Below are positions 1 through 7,460 of a stretch of DNA of 34,147 nt, one piece after another (the first letter of the stretch is position 1; the number at the start of each line of letters is the position of its first letter). The stretch spans positions 1 through 34,147 of the forward strand of contig NZ_BDBL01000066.1 in NCBI RefSeq assembly GCF_001612965.1, in the 5' to 3' direction. The notes below the pieces were generated by a model. That model made no database searches and was not told the DNA's origin. It saw nothing but the letters and a program-made list of their open reading frames with translations. A program made the translations under genes and the position numbers. Source of the stretch: Nocardia kruczakiae NBRC 101016. Lineage in GTDB: Bacteria > Actinomycetota > Actinomycetes > Mycobacteriales > Mycobacteriaceae.

Positions 1-468
1 GTGGGGACGGGCGCCCCGGGCACGGCCGCCGAACTCCATGCCGAGATACCCGACGGGCACGAACTTCTCGCCGCTTGCTGCGGCCACCTCGGCGACCAGG
101 CCGACGACCATCCGGTCACCCGAGCCGCCCGCGAACTGGCCGAACTCCACCTCGCCCGCCGCTGCGCGCCGGTCCGCGCGGCGGAGATCGACTGCCGCAG
201 AAGGGAAATCGTCGTCCACATCGACCGCTGGGTCAGCGACCGCACCGCCGCCGCGGCCCATGCGCGTTCCCTCGGCGCGGCCGTCGACGGACTCGCCGCC
301 GCCCAGGTGCGCGCCACCGTCCTGCTGCGCGAGGCCGAGCCGGTGGACGACGAACGGGTGAGGGCCGCGTGGTTTCTGGTCGGCTCGCTGGCCGACTGGT
401 GGGGCGAACTGGTCGAGCAGCACGTCGGCAACGCTCGCCCGCGCCGGCGTCCGCGCGGGGCGCGATGA
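1..468 (+). CDS. DUF4254-like protein, possibly 5'-truncated
   Basis: The open frame begins at the first base of the window, with GTG as first codon, so the true start may lie upstream. The visible part is 155 residues. It carries the pattern usual for actinobacterial DUF4254 proteins: a stretch of the type H-P-x-x-R-A-A-R-E-L-A-E-L-H near residues 37-50, then an A-A-E-I-D-x-R-R-x-E-I-V-x-x-I-D-R-W-V segment near residues 60-78, then an alanine-rich helical region and an arginine-rich tail. No catalytic motif is recognisable and the biochemical role of the family is not known to me. It converges on the methyltransferase gene with only nine bases between the stop codons. The family call is from remembered sequence pattern only. 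Confidence 0.65.
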   Translation: MGTGAPGTAAELHAEIPDGHELLAACCGHLGDQADDHPVTRAARELAELHLARRCAPVRAAEIDCRRREIVVHIDRWVSDRTAAAAHARSLGAAVDGLAAAQVRATVLLREAEPVDDERVRAAWFLVGSLADWWGELVEQHVGNARPRRRPRGAR

Positions 469-477
469 CGCGCGGTC

Positions 478-1572
478 CTACACCGGCCGCGCCTCGATCA
501 CGGATTCCGGTGACACCGTCTCGGTGATGCGGGTCAGCGCGAAACCGCAGCGAGCGAGCAGGTCGCGGTAGTCACCGGCCGTTCGCTCGCGGCCGCCACT
601 GTTGATCAGCATCTCCAGGTCGGTGTACTTGCCCGGATGCGGGCGATTGTCCTGGGGCAGCACGATTTCCACGATGATCAACCGGGCGTGGGCAGCCATC
701 GCGGCGCGCACGGTCCGCAGGATCTGTTCGGCACGCGCATCCGGCCAATCGTGCACCACATGTTTGAGCAGGTACGCCTCCGCACCCGCCGGAACCGATT
801 CGAAGAACGACCCCGGCGCTACCTCGGCCCGCCCGTCGAATCCCGCGGCCGCGAAGCGCTCCGCCGCACCGGCCACCACATCGGGCAGATCGAACAGCAC
901 GCCCCGGGTTTCGGGAGCGCGCGAGAGGATTTCGGTGAGCATCGCGCCGTGTCCGCCGCCCACGTCGACGATCGTCGAGAAGCGGCCGAAATCGTAAGCG
1001 GCGAACAATGATTCCGTGGTGAGCGATCCGATGCTGGTCATCGCACGGTCGAACAGGTCGCCGAATTGACGGTCGGTGCGGATGTATTCGAAGAAGGGAG
1101 CGCCGTCCACCTGCGGTCCCACCGGATTCCCCGTGCGTACCGCATCGACCACATGCGTCCAATGCGCCCGATGCGTGGCCGACCCGAAGAACAGGGCCGC
1201 ATCACGCAGCGATTCCGGGGAGTCGCGGCACAGGGCTCGGGCGGGCGGGGTCAGCGCGTAGCGCCCGTCGCGGCGCTGCGCGAAGATGCCGTGACTGATC
1301 AGCAGCCGCAGCAACCGTCGCAGCGCGTCCTCGTCCGCACTCACCCGCCGCGCCAGTTCCGCGCCGGTGAGCGGCCCCCGCGCCAGCTCATCGGCGATCC
1401 CCAGTGCCGCTGCCGCATGAATGGCCTGCGCCAGCCACCCCGCTGCCAGCAACTCCATCAACGACAGCGGCGCCGGCGCCAACCGCCGATAGGCTTCGCC
1501 CAGCGCATAGCGAACGGTCCCGACGGCCCGCACCAGCGGTAGCGGCGGCAGTTTCGGTAACCCGAACACCAT
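478..1572 (-). CDS. SAM-dependent O-methyltransferase (hydroxyindole/plant-type OMT family)
   Basis: This 364-residue protein has the two-part build of the acetylserotonin/plant-type O-methyltransferases. An N-terminal winged-helix dimerisation region (about residues 35-115) is followed by a class I Rossmann methyltransferase domain. The SAM-binding motif I-V-D-V-G-G-G-H-G is at residues 201-209. L-L-K-H-V-V-H-D-W-P-D at residues 268-278 is the usual catalytic His/Asp region of the family. Such enzymes methylate hydroxyl groups on aromatic or polyketide metabolites; the substrate cannot be read from sequence. I chose the ATG at 1572 because GGAGG lies eight bases upstream; a TTG two codons earlier is also in frame but sits too close to that ribosome site. 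No biosynthetic partners are adjacent, so its pathway is unknown. Confidence 0.85.
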   Translation of the reverse strand: MVFGLPKLPPLPLVRAVGTVRYALGEAYRRLAPAPLSLMELLAAGWLAQAIHAAAALGIADELARGPLTGAELARRVSADEDALRRLLRLLISHGIFAQRRDGRYALTPPARALCRDSPESLRDAALFFGSATHRAHWTHVVDAVRTGNPVGPQVDGAPFFEYIRTDRQFGDLFDRAMTSIGSLTTESLFAAYDFGRFSTIVDVGGGHGAMLTEILSRAPETRGVLFDLPDVVAGAAERFAAAGFDGRAEVAPGSFFESVPAGAEAYLLKHVVHDWPDARAEQILRTVRAAMAAHARLIIVEIVLPQDNRPHPGKYTDLEMLINSGGRERTAGDYRDLLARCGFALTRITETVSPESVIEARPV

Positions 1573-1664
1573 GCACAACTCCTCCGAGAGGCGGACAGGG
1601 TCGCGCTCCGCAGCCTACGGCGTCAGCGGGAGCGTCGCCGTATCGCCGGAGAAATGCCCTCTCC

Positions 1665-1694
1665 CTGACACGACTACCCCGCGTGAGCTAAGGT
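1665..1694 (+). promoter_or_regulatory. Promoter of the toxin-antitoxin pair
   Basis: CTGACA (1665-1670, five of six matches to the TTGACA -35 consensus) and TAAGGT (1689-1694, fitting the actinobacterial TANNNT -10) are separated by 18 bases. The predicted transcription start is near 1701, about 25 bases before the antitoxin ATG. Sequence match only. Confidence 0.55.
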
Positions 1695-1708
1695 AGGTAT
1701 GTACCTAC
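1693..1708. promoter_or_regulatory. Operator-like palindrome of the toxin-antitoxin operon
   Basis: GTAGGTA and TACCTAC form a perfect seven-base inverted repeat with a two-base centre. The repeat starts at the end of the predicted -10 box and covers the predicted transcription start, which is where an autoregulating Phd-type antitoxin would be expected to bind. The match to a binding site is inferred from position and symmetry. Confidence 0.6.
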
Positions 1709-1725
1709 ATCGGAGGTTGGTTCTT

Positions 1726-1968
1726 ATGACCACGATGAGCGCTCGTGAATTCAATCGCGATGTCAGCGCCGCCAAACGTGCTGCGTCCGAGGGGCCGGTC
1801 GTGATCACCGATCGCGGGGAGGAAGCGTACGTGTTGCTTTCGATCGAGGAGTACCGGCGGCTACGCGCGGACAGCCAGGACATCGTGGCGCGGCTGAGTA
1901 TGGATGACGACGAGATCGATTTCGATCCGCCGGCACTGAACGTCGGGCTGAAGGTGCCTCCACTGTGA
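1726..1968 (+). CDS. Phd/YefM-family antitoxin
   Basis: An 80-residue protein with the Phd/YefM fold signature. The N-terminal M-S-A-R-E-F-N-R-D-V-S-A-A-K region is the DNA-binding and dimerisation segment, followed by G-P-V-V-I-T-D-R-G and V-L-L-S-I-E-E-Y-R-R-L. The acidic C-terminal part (about residues 48-80) is the expected toxin-neutralising tail. The ATG at 1726 is chosen because GGAGG lies nine bases upstream; the longer frame would start inside the operator palindrome. It overlaps the toxin start by four bases (GTGA), implying translational coupling. Phd-type antitoxins usually repress their own operon, which the palindrome at the transcription start supports. Confidence 0.9.
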   Translation: MTTMSAREFNRDVSAAKRAASEGPVVITDRGEEAYVLLSIEEYRRLRADSQDIVARLSMDDDEIDFDPPALNVGLKVPPL

Positions 1969-2393
1969 CGTTCCTGCTCGATACGAACGTCATCAGCGAG
2001 CTGCGGAAATCGATACGTGTGGCCAGCCCCGCGGTTCGGGCTTGGGTCGCGGGGCGGCGGCCGTCGGAGTTGTATCTGAGCGTCGTCACCGTCATGGAAA
2101 TCGAGCTCGGGATCGGACTGATCGAGCGCCGTGACGCGGCGCAGGGCAACAGACTGCGGATGTGGTTGGAGGACGATGTGCTCGATGTCTTCGCCGGCCG
2201 AATCCTCGAGCTCGATCTCGGAAGCGCGCGTCGTGCCGCCCGTCTGCACGTTCCTGACCCACGCCCCGAGCGAGACGCGATGATCGGAGCGATCGCCAGC
2301 GAACATGCCATGACCATCGTGACGCGGAATACCAAGGATTTCGCGTCGATGGGAGTCGCGACTCTCGACCCGTGGAGCGTGGTACCGGGGTAA
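1965..2393 (+). CDS. VapC/FitB-like PIN-domain ribonuclease toxin
   Basis: A 142-residue single-domain PIN protein, normal length for VapC or FitB toxins. The acidic residues that hold the metal are visible: Asp6 in L-L-D-T-N-V, Glu45 in V-M-E-I-E-L-G, Asp104 in E-R-D-A-M-I-G-A, and Asp125 in T-R-N-T-K-D-F. These proteins cut RNA, often tRNA or rRNA, when released from the antitoxin. It starts with GTG inside the end of the antitoxin gene (four-base overlap). All expected active-site residues are present, so the toxin should be functional. The target RNA cannot be inferred. The pairing of a PIN toxin with a Phd-type antitoxin is common. Confidence 0.92.
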   Translation: MTFLLDTNVISELRKSIRVASPAVRAWVAGRRPSELYLSVVTVMEIELGIGLIERRDAAQGNRLRMWLEDDVLDVFAGRILELDLGSARRAARLHVPDPRPERDAMIGAIASEHAMTIVTRNTKDFASMGVATLDPWSVVPG

Positions 2394-2437
2394 CGCGGAC
2401 TGCGGACTGCCCTCGCCGGTGCGGAACCGCTGTTCGG

Positions 2438-4099
2438 TCACGTGTCGACGACGCTGGTCGTCGGGATGAAGTTGAATGCGGGGGCTCCGGCGTCGGTGTT
2501 GGTCGGGTCGGGGCCGTCACCGGGGGTCACGGGGGCGATCTCGGGCAGGGTGCGCGGATTCGGGAGTAGGGACGGCATGTCACGCCATGCGGTGTCCGCG
2601 GCCTGCAATTCGAGTCCGATGGCGATGAGATCGGCTTCCGCCCAGGGCTTTCCACCGAGCTGCACGCCGAACGGCAGACCGGTGGCCGCGGATCGGCCCG
2701 CCGGCAGGGCCAGGACCGGTGTGCCGGTGTAATTGGCCCACATCATCGGGATATCGCAGGGCCCGATGAGGGAAATCGGGCCGATGTCATCGCGTTTCGA
2801 GCTGTCGGTGATCGCTCCGGGCAGAATCACCGCGTCGAGCCGGTGGTCGGCGAGCAGCTGGTTGTACCGGCGCTGGAATCGCGCACGGTCGCGTTCCAGC
2901 TGCCAGTAGTCGGAGGCGGGCGCGGCCAGTGCGGCCAGTCCCATCGCCACGACCGCGGCGCTCTCGGTCCGATAGAGCGACAGCCTGTCCGACCACTGCC
3001 GATGGAACATTCCCAGCTCCACCGCGTCACCGGTGGCCAGCGCGAGCGGTGGTGTCGGCATGGTGACCTCCACCGTCTCGCCGCCCAGCGCGGTGACCAG
3101 CCCGAGGAAGCGGGTGAACAACGTGCCGAGTGCCGGGGGAAGTGGGTGAACGAATTCCGTCGGCACTCCGAAACGCTTGCCCGACAGCGGGGTCACACCA
3201 CCCGTAGCCGTCAGCGGGAAGCCGTCCGCCGGTGGCGCCGGTGCCACACCGGTCACCGGGTCGTTCGGATCGGGGCCCACCATGGCCGACAGCAGCAGGG
3301 ACGCATCGGCGACGCTGTGTCCCATCGGGCTGGGATGGTCCCTGGTCCACATCACGGGGATGAGGCCGTAGCGGCTACATCGGCCGAATGTCGGCTTGAT
3401 GGCGGTGACTCCGGCCCGCGACGCGGGGATGCGGATCGAACCACCGGTGTCGGATCCGATCGACAGCGGGGCGAACCGGGCCGCCAGCGCCGCCGCGCTA
3501 CCACCCGACGAGCCGCCGATGGATTCGCTGATATCCCAGGGGTTTCCGACCTGTGGAGTGTCGGTGGCCATCGCGAATTCGGCGGTGTGCACGTGCCCGA
3601 TCAGGACCGCGCCCGCCTCGCGCAGCCGCCGCCAGATCGTCGCGTCTCCGGCGGCGACATTGCCGTCGAGAACGCGGCTCGACGCGGTGACCGGCAGCCC
3701 CGCGGCCGCATAGATGTCCTTGACCGCGATCGGGAGTCCGCAGATCAGCGGCGCGTTCCCGGCCGCCAGTCGTTGCGCGGCCCGCTCGGCCTGCCGATGG
3801 GCGAGCTCGGGATAGGTACGAACCCACGCGGTGGTCGCGCCGTCGTAGCTCGCGCTGCGTCGCAAGCAGGCGTCGAGCAGTTCGGCCGGATGCAGCCGGC
3901 CGGTCTGCAGCAGCGCGGACGCCTCCGTGGCGGTCAGCAGTGCCGGATCCGTGGTGGCGATATCGGACGGATTCGGCAGCGGTGCATGCCGGGAGACGGT
4001 GCGCGCACCCGCCACCGGCGCGCGACGCGCCACGGCCGCGGCAGCGAGGCCGAGGCCGGCCGCCCGGAAAAGCGCCCTGCGCGAGGAAGCTGTATGCAT
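2438..4099 (-). CDS. Tat-exported amidase (amidase signature family)
   Basis: A 553-residue amidase-signature hydrolase. The family's Ser-cisSer-Lys triad is visible: Lys127 in I-A-V-K-D-I-Y, Ser197 in the G-G-S-S-G-G-S loop, and nucleophile Ser221 in D-T-G-G-S-I-R-I-P-A-S. Starting at the ATG at 4099, the N-terminus reads S-S-R-R-A-L-F-R followed by an alanine/glycine-rich hydrophobic stretch. This fits a twin-arginine signal, so the enzyme is probably exported or cell-wall-associated. An in-frame start at 4144 would bury that signal behind 15 residues; I prefer 4099, although the upstream GGGGCGG is a weak ribosome site. Members cleave carboxamides, and the substrate here is unknown. It is transcribed towards vapC, with 44 bases between the stop codons. 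Confidence 0.88.
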   Translation of the reverse strand: MHTASSRRALFRAAGLGLAAAAVARRAPVAGARTVSRHAPLPNPSDIATTDPALLTATEASALLQTGRLHPAELLDACLRRSASYDGATTAWVRTYPELAHRQAERAAQRLAAGNAPLICGLPIAVKDIYAAAGLPVTASSRVLDGNVAAGDATIWRRLREAGAVLIGHVHTAEFAMATDTPQVGNPWDISESIGGSSGGSAAALAARFAPLSIGSDTGGSIRIPASRAGVTAIKPTFGRCSRYGLIPVMWTRDHPSPMGHSVADASLLLSAMVGPDPNDPVTGVAPAPPADGFPLTATGGVTPLSGKRFGVPTEFVHPLPPALGTLFTRFLGLVTALGGETVEVTMPTPPLALATGDAVELGMFHRQWSDRLSLYRTESAAVVAMGLAALAAPASDYWQLERDRARFQRRYNQLLADHRLDAVILPGAITDSSKRDDIGPISLIGPCDIPMMWANYTGTPVLALPAGRSAATGLPFGVQLGGKPWAEADLIAIGLELQAADTAWRDMPSLLPNPRTLPEIAPVTPGDGPDPTNTDAGAPAFNFIPTTSVVDT

Positions 4100-4360
4100 G
4101 ATCGTCCGCCCCGGATCCGTACGGCGGAGAATGTGAATCGCCACCGTTTCTTATGTGGAAGGCTCGAAATTAGCAGTCCCCCCGTCGCTTTGACCACACT
4201 AGCTCCCGGTTCGGCTACCGCAATCCCATGAAATCTGGGTGTCGGCCGAGAGTTACCGCCGGGTACGGGAGGCGTCGCGACCCTATGTCACGTTCGGTTC
4301 GTCGAGTCGCGACCGGATCCGGCCCGCTGCCTCATCTGCGACCCGAGCTGATCCTGCCGT

Positions 4361-4933
4361 TCACCGGCGGGTAGTCGAAAGTATCTGCGCGGCAGCGGCT
4401 TCGGCGGTCGAGGCGGCGGCTGTCTCGCCCGTGATGCCGGCGGTGACGATGGCTCCCTCGGCGAGCAGGTAGATGGCGTCGGCGGCGTCGGATCCGGTGG
4501 CGGCGACCCAGCCGGCGATCATGTCATGGAAGGCCGCCTTGTGTGCGCGCACTTCCGCGCGGACGGCCGGTGACTCGGCGCCGAGTTCACCGTGCATGTT
4601 GATCCACGCGCAGCCGCGAAAACCCTGCTCGCCGAACCAGTCTCGGAGCCAGTGGAAGACCGCCTCGACACGCCGGATCGGATCGTCGACGCGTTCGACG
4701 TACCGGGCCAGCGCCTCTCGCCACCGTTCGTCGCGCCGGCGCAGCATCGCCACGACGAGGTCTTCCTTGGTCGGATACAGCGCGTAGATCCGCTTCAGTG
4801 ACAGGCCGGACGCCTCGCGGATCCGATCCATTCCGACGGCCTGGACGCCGTGCGCGTACATCAACTCCTCGGCGGCGTCGAGCAGCGCCGCGCGGTCGGA
4901 CGCATTCCGTTCGGCGCTGAGCGTGGCGGGCAT
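4361..4933 (-). CDS. TetR/AcrR-family repressor
   Basis: A 190-residue regulator. The N-terminal helix-turn-helix is at about residues 15-60: L-L-D-A-A-E-E-L-M, then V-G-M-D-R-I-R-E-A-S-G-L-S, then K-R-I-Y-A-L-Y-P-T-K-E-D-L. A ligand-binding and dimerisation domain follows. AGGGAG stands eight bases before the ATG. The gene is divergent from the DUF1348/NTF2-like gene. The 91-base gap holds two copies of the same inverted repeat, one inside the neighbour's promoter spacer, so autorepression and repression of the neighbour are both likely. The inducer is unknown. Confidence 0.92.
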   Translation of the reverse strand: MPATLSAERNASDRAALLDAAEELMYAHGVQAVGMDRIREASGLSLKRIYALYPTKEDLVVAMLRRRDERWREALARYVERVDDPIRRVEAVFHWLRDWFGEQGFRGCAWINMHGELGAESPAVRAEVRAHKAAFHDMIAGWVAATGSDAADAIYLLAEGAIVTAGITGETAAASTAEAAAAQILSTTRR

Positions 4934-4946
4934 GGCCGGGACTCCC

Positions 4947-4976
4947 TTGACATCGAGAACGTGCGTTCCCTACCGT
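4947..4976 (+). promoter_or_regulatory. Promoter of the DUF1348/NTF2-like gene
   Basis: A perfect TTGACA -35 box (4947-4952) is followed after 18 bases by TACCGT (4971-4976, TANNNT type). The same -10 region read on the other strand gives TACGGT, so the divergent TetR gene may use an overlapping -10 element. Prediction from consensus only. Confidence 0.6.
4955..4970. promoter_or_regulatory. TetR operator 1
   Basis: GAGAACG-tg-CGTTCCC is an inverted repeat with one mismatch. It fills the spacer between the -35 and -10 boxes of the rightward promoter, so a bound repressor would block RNA polymerase directly. It also lies 22 bases upstream of the TetR start codon. It matches operator 2 at most positions. 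Confidence 0.65.
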
Positions 4977-4987
4977 AACGCATCGGT

Positions 4988-5005
4988 GGAGAACGAACGT
5001 TCTCC
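4988..5005. promoter_or_regulatory. TetR operator 2
   Basis: GGAGAACG-aa-CGTTCTCC is a perfect eight-base inverted repeat with a two-base centre. Its centre is 34 bases from that of operator 1, about three helical turns. The site falls just after the predicted transcription start of the rightward gene. Confidence 0.7.
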
Positions 5006-5024
5006 GTGGAGAGGCAGGAATCCG

Positions 5025-5486
5025 ATGTCCGAAGCTCGACCGCCCTATCCGCCGTTCACCCTGGAAACCGCCGCGCAGAAGGTGCGGGCTGCCGAGGATG
5101 CGTGGAACACCCGGGATCCGCACCGGGTCGCGCTCGCCTACACTCCCGACTCGGCCTGGCGGAACCGGGACGAATTCATCACCGGCCGTGCGCAGATCGT
5201 CGAATTCCTGACCGCGAAGTGGGAACGCGAACTCGACTACGCGCTGCGTAAGAGCCTGTGGGGATTTCGCGGAAACCGCATGGCCGTCCGATTCCAGTAC
5301 GAATGGCACGACCGTACCGGCCAATGGTGGCGCAGCTATGGCAACGAGCTGTGGGAATTCACCGACCAAGGGCTGATGGCACGCCGGGAGGCGAGCATCA
5401 ACGACGTGCCGATCACCGAGGCGGATCGCCGGATATTCGGCCCCCGTCCGGCCGAGGAGCATGGGGTGGACATCCCCCTGCGGTAA
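5025..5486 (+). CDS. DUF1348 / nuclear transport factor 2-like protein
   Basis: A 153-residue single-domain protein resembling the DUF1348 group of the NTF2/SnoaL fold. It has A-A-x-K-V-R-A-A-E-D-A-W-N-T-R-D-P near residues 16-32, W-R-N-R-D-E-F near 44-50, and an aromatic-rich region F-Q-Y-E-W-H-D-R-T-G-Q-W-W-R-S-Y-G-N-E-L-W near 90-110. NTF2-like folds form a cone-shaped pocket and may be enzymes or binding proteins; no reaction can be assigned. The ATG at 5025 is chosen because it lies downstream of the promoter and operators; the longer frame from 4923 would translate straight through them. Control by the adjacent TetR protein is strongly suggested by the two operators. Confidence 0.85.
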   Translation: MSEARPPYPPFTLETAAQKVRAAEDAWNTRDPHRVALAYTPDSAWRNRDEFITGRAQIVEFLTAKWERELDYALRKSLWGFRGNRMAVRFQYEWHDRTGQWWRSYGNELWEFTDQGLMARREASINDVPITEADRRIFGPRPAEEHGVDIPLR

Positions 5487-5506
5487 TCACCGGCACGGGC
5501 GGTGAT
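5486..5506. terminator. Hairpin between convergent genes
   Basis: ATCACCG and CGGTGAT pair as a seven-base stem around a seven-base loop. The hairpin covers the last base of the rightward gene's stop codon and reaches the stop codon of the leftward dehydrogenase gene. No T-run follows on either strand, as is usual in actinobacteria. Probable bidirectional terminator. Confidence 0.5.
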
Positions 5507-6435
5507 CAGTAACCGGCGTCCGGATCGATCCGTGCGAGGAGCTCACGCCCCTGCACGAAGCGGGTGACGTTCGCGGCGACGTGGTCGGCGAAGGCGGCCG
5601 TACGCAGCTGCGGCGGATTGGAATCGTGCGGGGTGATGATCGCATTCGGCAGGTCCCAGAGCGGATGGCCGTCGGGGAGCGGTTCGGGATCGGTGACGTC
5701 CAGGCCCGCCCCGCCGACGGCGCCCTCCCGCAGTGTGGCGACCAGGGCTTCGGTGTCGATGAGCGATCCACGGGCGACATTGATCACCCACGAATGCGGC
5801 TTCAGCTGAGTCAGTTCGTCTTTGCCGATCAGGTGGCGGGTGCCCTCGGTCGCGGGCGCGGCGACGACCACATGGTCGGTGCGGGCCCAAACCTCCGAAA
5901 TCCGGTCCGCGGGAATCGTTTCCACCACATTGGGGGCGTCGATCGGACGGCCGGAGCGATTGACGGCGATCACCCGGGCTCCGAACGGCTCCAGCATGGC
6001 GATGACCTCACGGCCGATACCGCCCGCGCCGACCACCGCGACGGTCGCCCCGCGCAAGGTGCCGATATGCGGGAAGAACTCGGTCTGCCGCCAGCTGTGG
6101 GCGCGGATGTGCTCCGGCAGATAGCGCACGCCCGCGAGCAGCAGCGCCATCGCCCCCTCGGCAACGCTCTTGGCGAACGCGCCTGCCGCCGAGGTGAATA
6201 CCACGTTCGGATGGCGCTCGAAGATGCCGGCGTCGAAGAACTCCTCGACCCCGGCCGAGTACAACTGCACCCATTCGATCGACGCGGGCAGGTCGGGAAA
6301 TCCGTTCGGACCGCCGTCCCACACCAGCGCCCGCGCGTCGCTCAGCTCCGAAAGCCGCGCTCCCGCGCCGGTGATCGCCTGTCCCAGCGAGTCGTCGGTG
6401 ATCGGTGCCAGTGCGATGCGGGCTGCGCCGGTCAT
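5506..6435 (-). CDS. NAD-dependent D-isomer 2-hydroxyacid dehydrogenase
   Basis: A 309-residue oxidoreductase of the D-2-hydroxyacid dehydrogenase family. The nucleotide-binding motif V-A-V-V-G-A-G-G-I-G-R-E-V lies at residues 132-144. The catalytic set is intact: Arg222 in N-V-A-R-G-S-L-I-D, Glu251 in D-P-E-P-L-P, and His270 in I-T-P-H-D-S. The family interconverts 2-hydroxy and 2-oxo acids with NAD(P); the substrate is not evident. The start ATG at 6435 overlaps the stop codon of the upstream polymerase gene (ATGA), so the two are probably translated together. The longer frame upstream only reflects absence of stops. A metabolic dehydrogenase coupled to a DNA-repair polymerase is an odd pairing. 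Confidence 0.88.
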   Translation of the reverse strand: MTGAARIALAPITDDSLGQAITGAGARLSELSDARALVWDGGPNGFPDLPASIEWVQLYSAGVEEFFDAGIFERHPNVVFTSAAGAFAKSVAEGAMALLLAGVRYLPEHIRAHSWRQTEFFPHIGTLRGATVAVVGAGGIGREVIAMLEPFGARVIAVNRSGRPIDAPNVVETIPADRISEVWARTDHVVVAAPATEGTRHLIGKDELTQLKPHSWVINVARGSLIDTEALVATLREGAVGGAGLDVTDPEPLPDGHPLWDLPNAIITPHDSNPPQLRTAAFADHVAANVTRFVQGRELLARIDPDAGY

Positions 6436-7403
6436 GCGTCGGGTGCTCCTTCGTCTTCGTCGAGGTCTACCTCGACCCGGTCGCGGTCGGCCCATTCCAG
6501 CAGCGTATTCAGGTCGAACACCGCGTCGTCGATACCCGCGTGCAGATCGCCGAGTTCGGCGTAGCGGGCGGGGACGGTGTTGATGGTGAAGTCGTTCGGT
6601 TCGATATCGGCAATTTCGTTCCACCGCACCGGGGTCGAGACGGTGGCGGCGGCGTTGCCGCGTACCGAGTAGGCGGCGGCGATCGTATGGTCGCGGGCGT
6701 TCTGGTTGTAGTCGACGAACAGCAGCGCCGGATCGCGATCGCGGCGCCACCACGTGGTGGTCACATCGTCGGGGGCGCGGCGCTCGACCTCCTGCGCGAA
6801 GGCCAGCGCGGCGCGGCGCACCTGCCGGAAGCCGTGCACGGGCGCGATGCGCACGTAGATGTGCAGGCCGTGCCCGCCGGAGGTCTTGGGCCAGCCGACC
6901 GCACCCAGCTCATCGAGGACCTCGTGCGCGACCTCCGCGACACGCTGGACCCGCGACCACGGGCAATCCGGCATCGGATCCAGATCGATGCGCCATTCGT
7001 CCGGCTTCTCGGTGTCGAAGCGGCGCGAGTTCCATGGATGGAACTCCACCGTCGACATCTGCACCGCCCAGATCACGTCCGCCAGTTCCCGCACGCACAG
7101 TTCGTCCGCGTGCCGGTTGTAGCGCGGAAAGTGCACGCGCACGGTCGGAATCCAGTCCGGCGCCCCCGCCGGGAGTCGCTTCTGATGCACCTTCCCGCCC
7201 GGCAATCCCTTCGGGAAGCGGTGCAGCATGCACGGCCGGTCCCGCAGGGCGTTGACGATTCCGTCGCCGACGCTCAGGTAGTACTGCACCAGATCGAGTT
7301 TGGTCGCCCCGAGCTCGGGGAAGTACACCCGATCCGGATTCGACACCCGCACCGTATGCTCGCCGACCGTCAACTCCACGGCCGGCGTCGACTTACTGGT
7401 CAC
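6432..7403 (-). CDS. Stand-alone LigD-type primase-polymerase (PolDom)
   Basis: A 323-residue archaeo-eukaryotic primase-type polymerase, similar to the polymerase domain of bacterial NHEJ ligase LigD but without ligase or nuclease domains, like the separate PolDom paralogues of mycobacteria. Metal-binding Asp140 and Asp142 are in R-I-D-L-D-P, and the third Asp231 is in L-F-V-D-Y-N-Q-N. The substrate-binding S-G-G-H-G-L-H-I-Y-V segment is at residues 175-184. Such enzymes extend DNA ends with NTPs or dNTPs and prefer ribonucleotides. I chose GTG at 7403 because a TANNNT box sits seven bases upstream, as in leaderless actinobacterial genes, and no Shine-Dalgarno is seen. GTG at 7439 is the alternative. 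It lies just downstream of recQ and overlaps the dehydrogenase gene. Confidence 0.9.
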   Translation of the reverse strand: MTSKSTPAVELTVGEHTVRVSNPDRVYFPELGATKLDLVQYYLSVGDGIVNALRDRPCMLHRFPKGLPGGKVHQKRLPAGAPDWIPTVRVHFPRYNRHADELCVRELADVIWAVQMSTVEFHPWNSRRFDTEKPDEWRIDLDPMPDCPWSRVQRVAEVAHEVLDELGAVGWPKTSGGHGLHIYVRIAPVHGFRQVRRAALAFAQEVERRAPDDVTTTWWRRDRDPALLFVDYNQNARDHTIAAAYSVRGNAAATVSTPVRWNEIADIEPNDFTINTVPARYAELGDLHAGIDDAVFDLNTLLEWADRDRVEVDLDEDEGAPDA

Positions 7404-7410
7404 CGGATCG

Positions 7411-7416
7411 ACGATA
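7411..7416 (-). promoter_or_regulatory. -10 box of a possible leaderless promoter
   Basis: TATCGT on the minus strand lies seven bases before the GTG at 7403, the normal spacing between a -10 hexamer and a leaderless transcription/translation start. No good -35 was found, so this is tentative. If real, the polymerase gene can be expressed separately from recQ, whose stop codon is 57 bases upstream. Confidence 0.35.
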
Positions 7417-7460
7417 GTGGGTGATCGATCGCCGGGCACCGCACGCGCCGCGTCCGTACC

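Noticed and set aside
460..473. GCGCG/CGCGC hairpin between the first two genes
   Set aside because: Five base pairs in very GC-rich sequence are expected by chance.
2400..2416. Short direct repeat GCGGACT-GCGGACT after the toxin gene
   Set aside because: Only two seven-base copies; no sign of a mobile element or attachment site.
2843..4231. A long open frame antisense to the amidase gene
   Set aside because: No recognisable domain; the amidase on the other strand has an intact catalytic triad and export signal.
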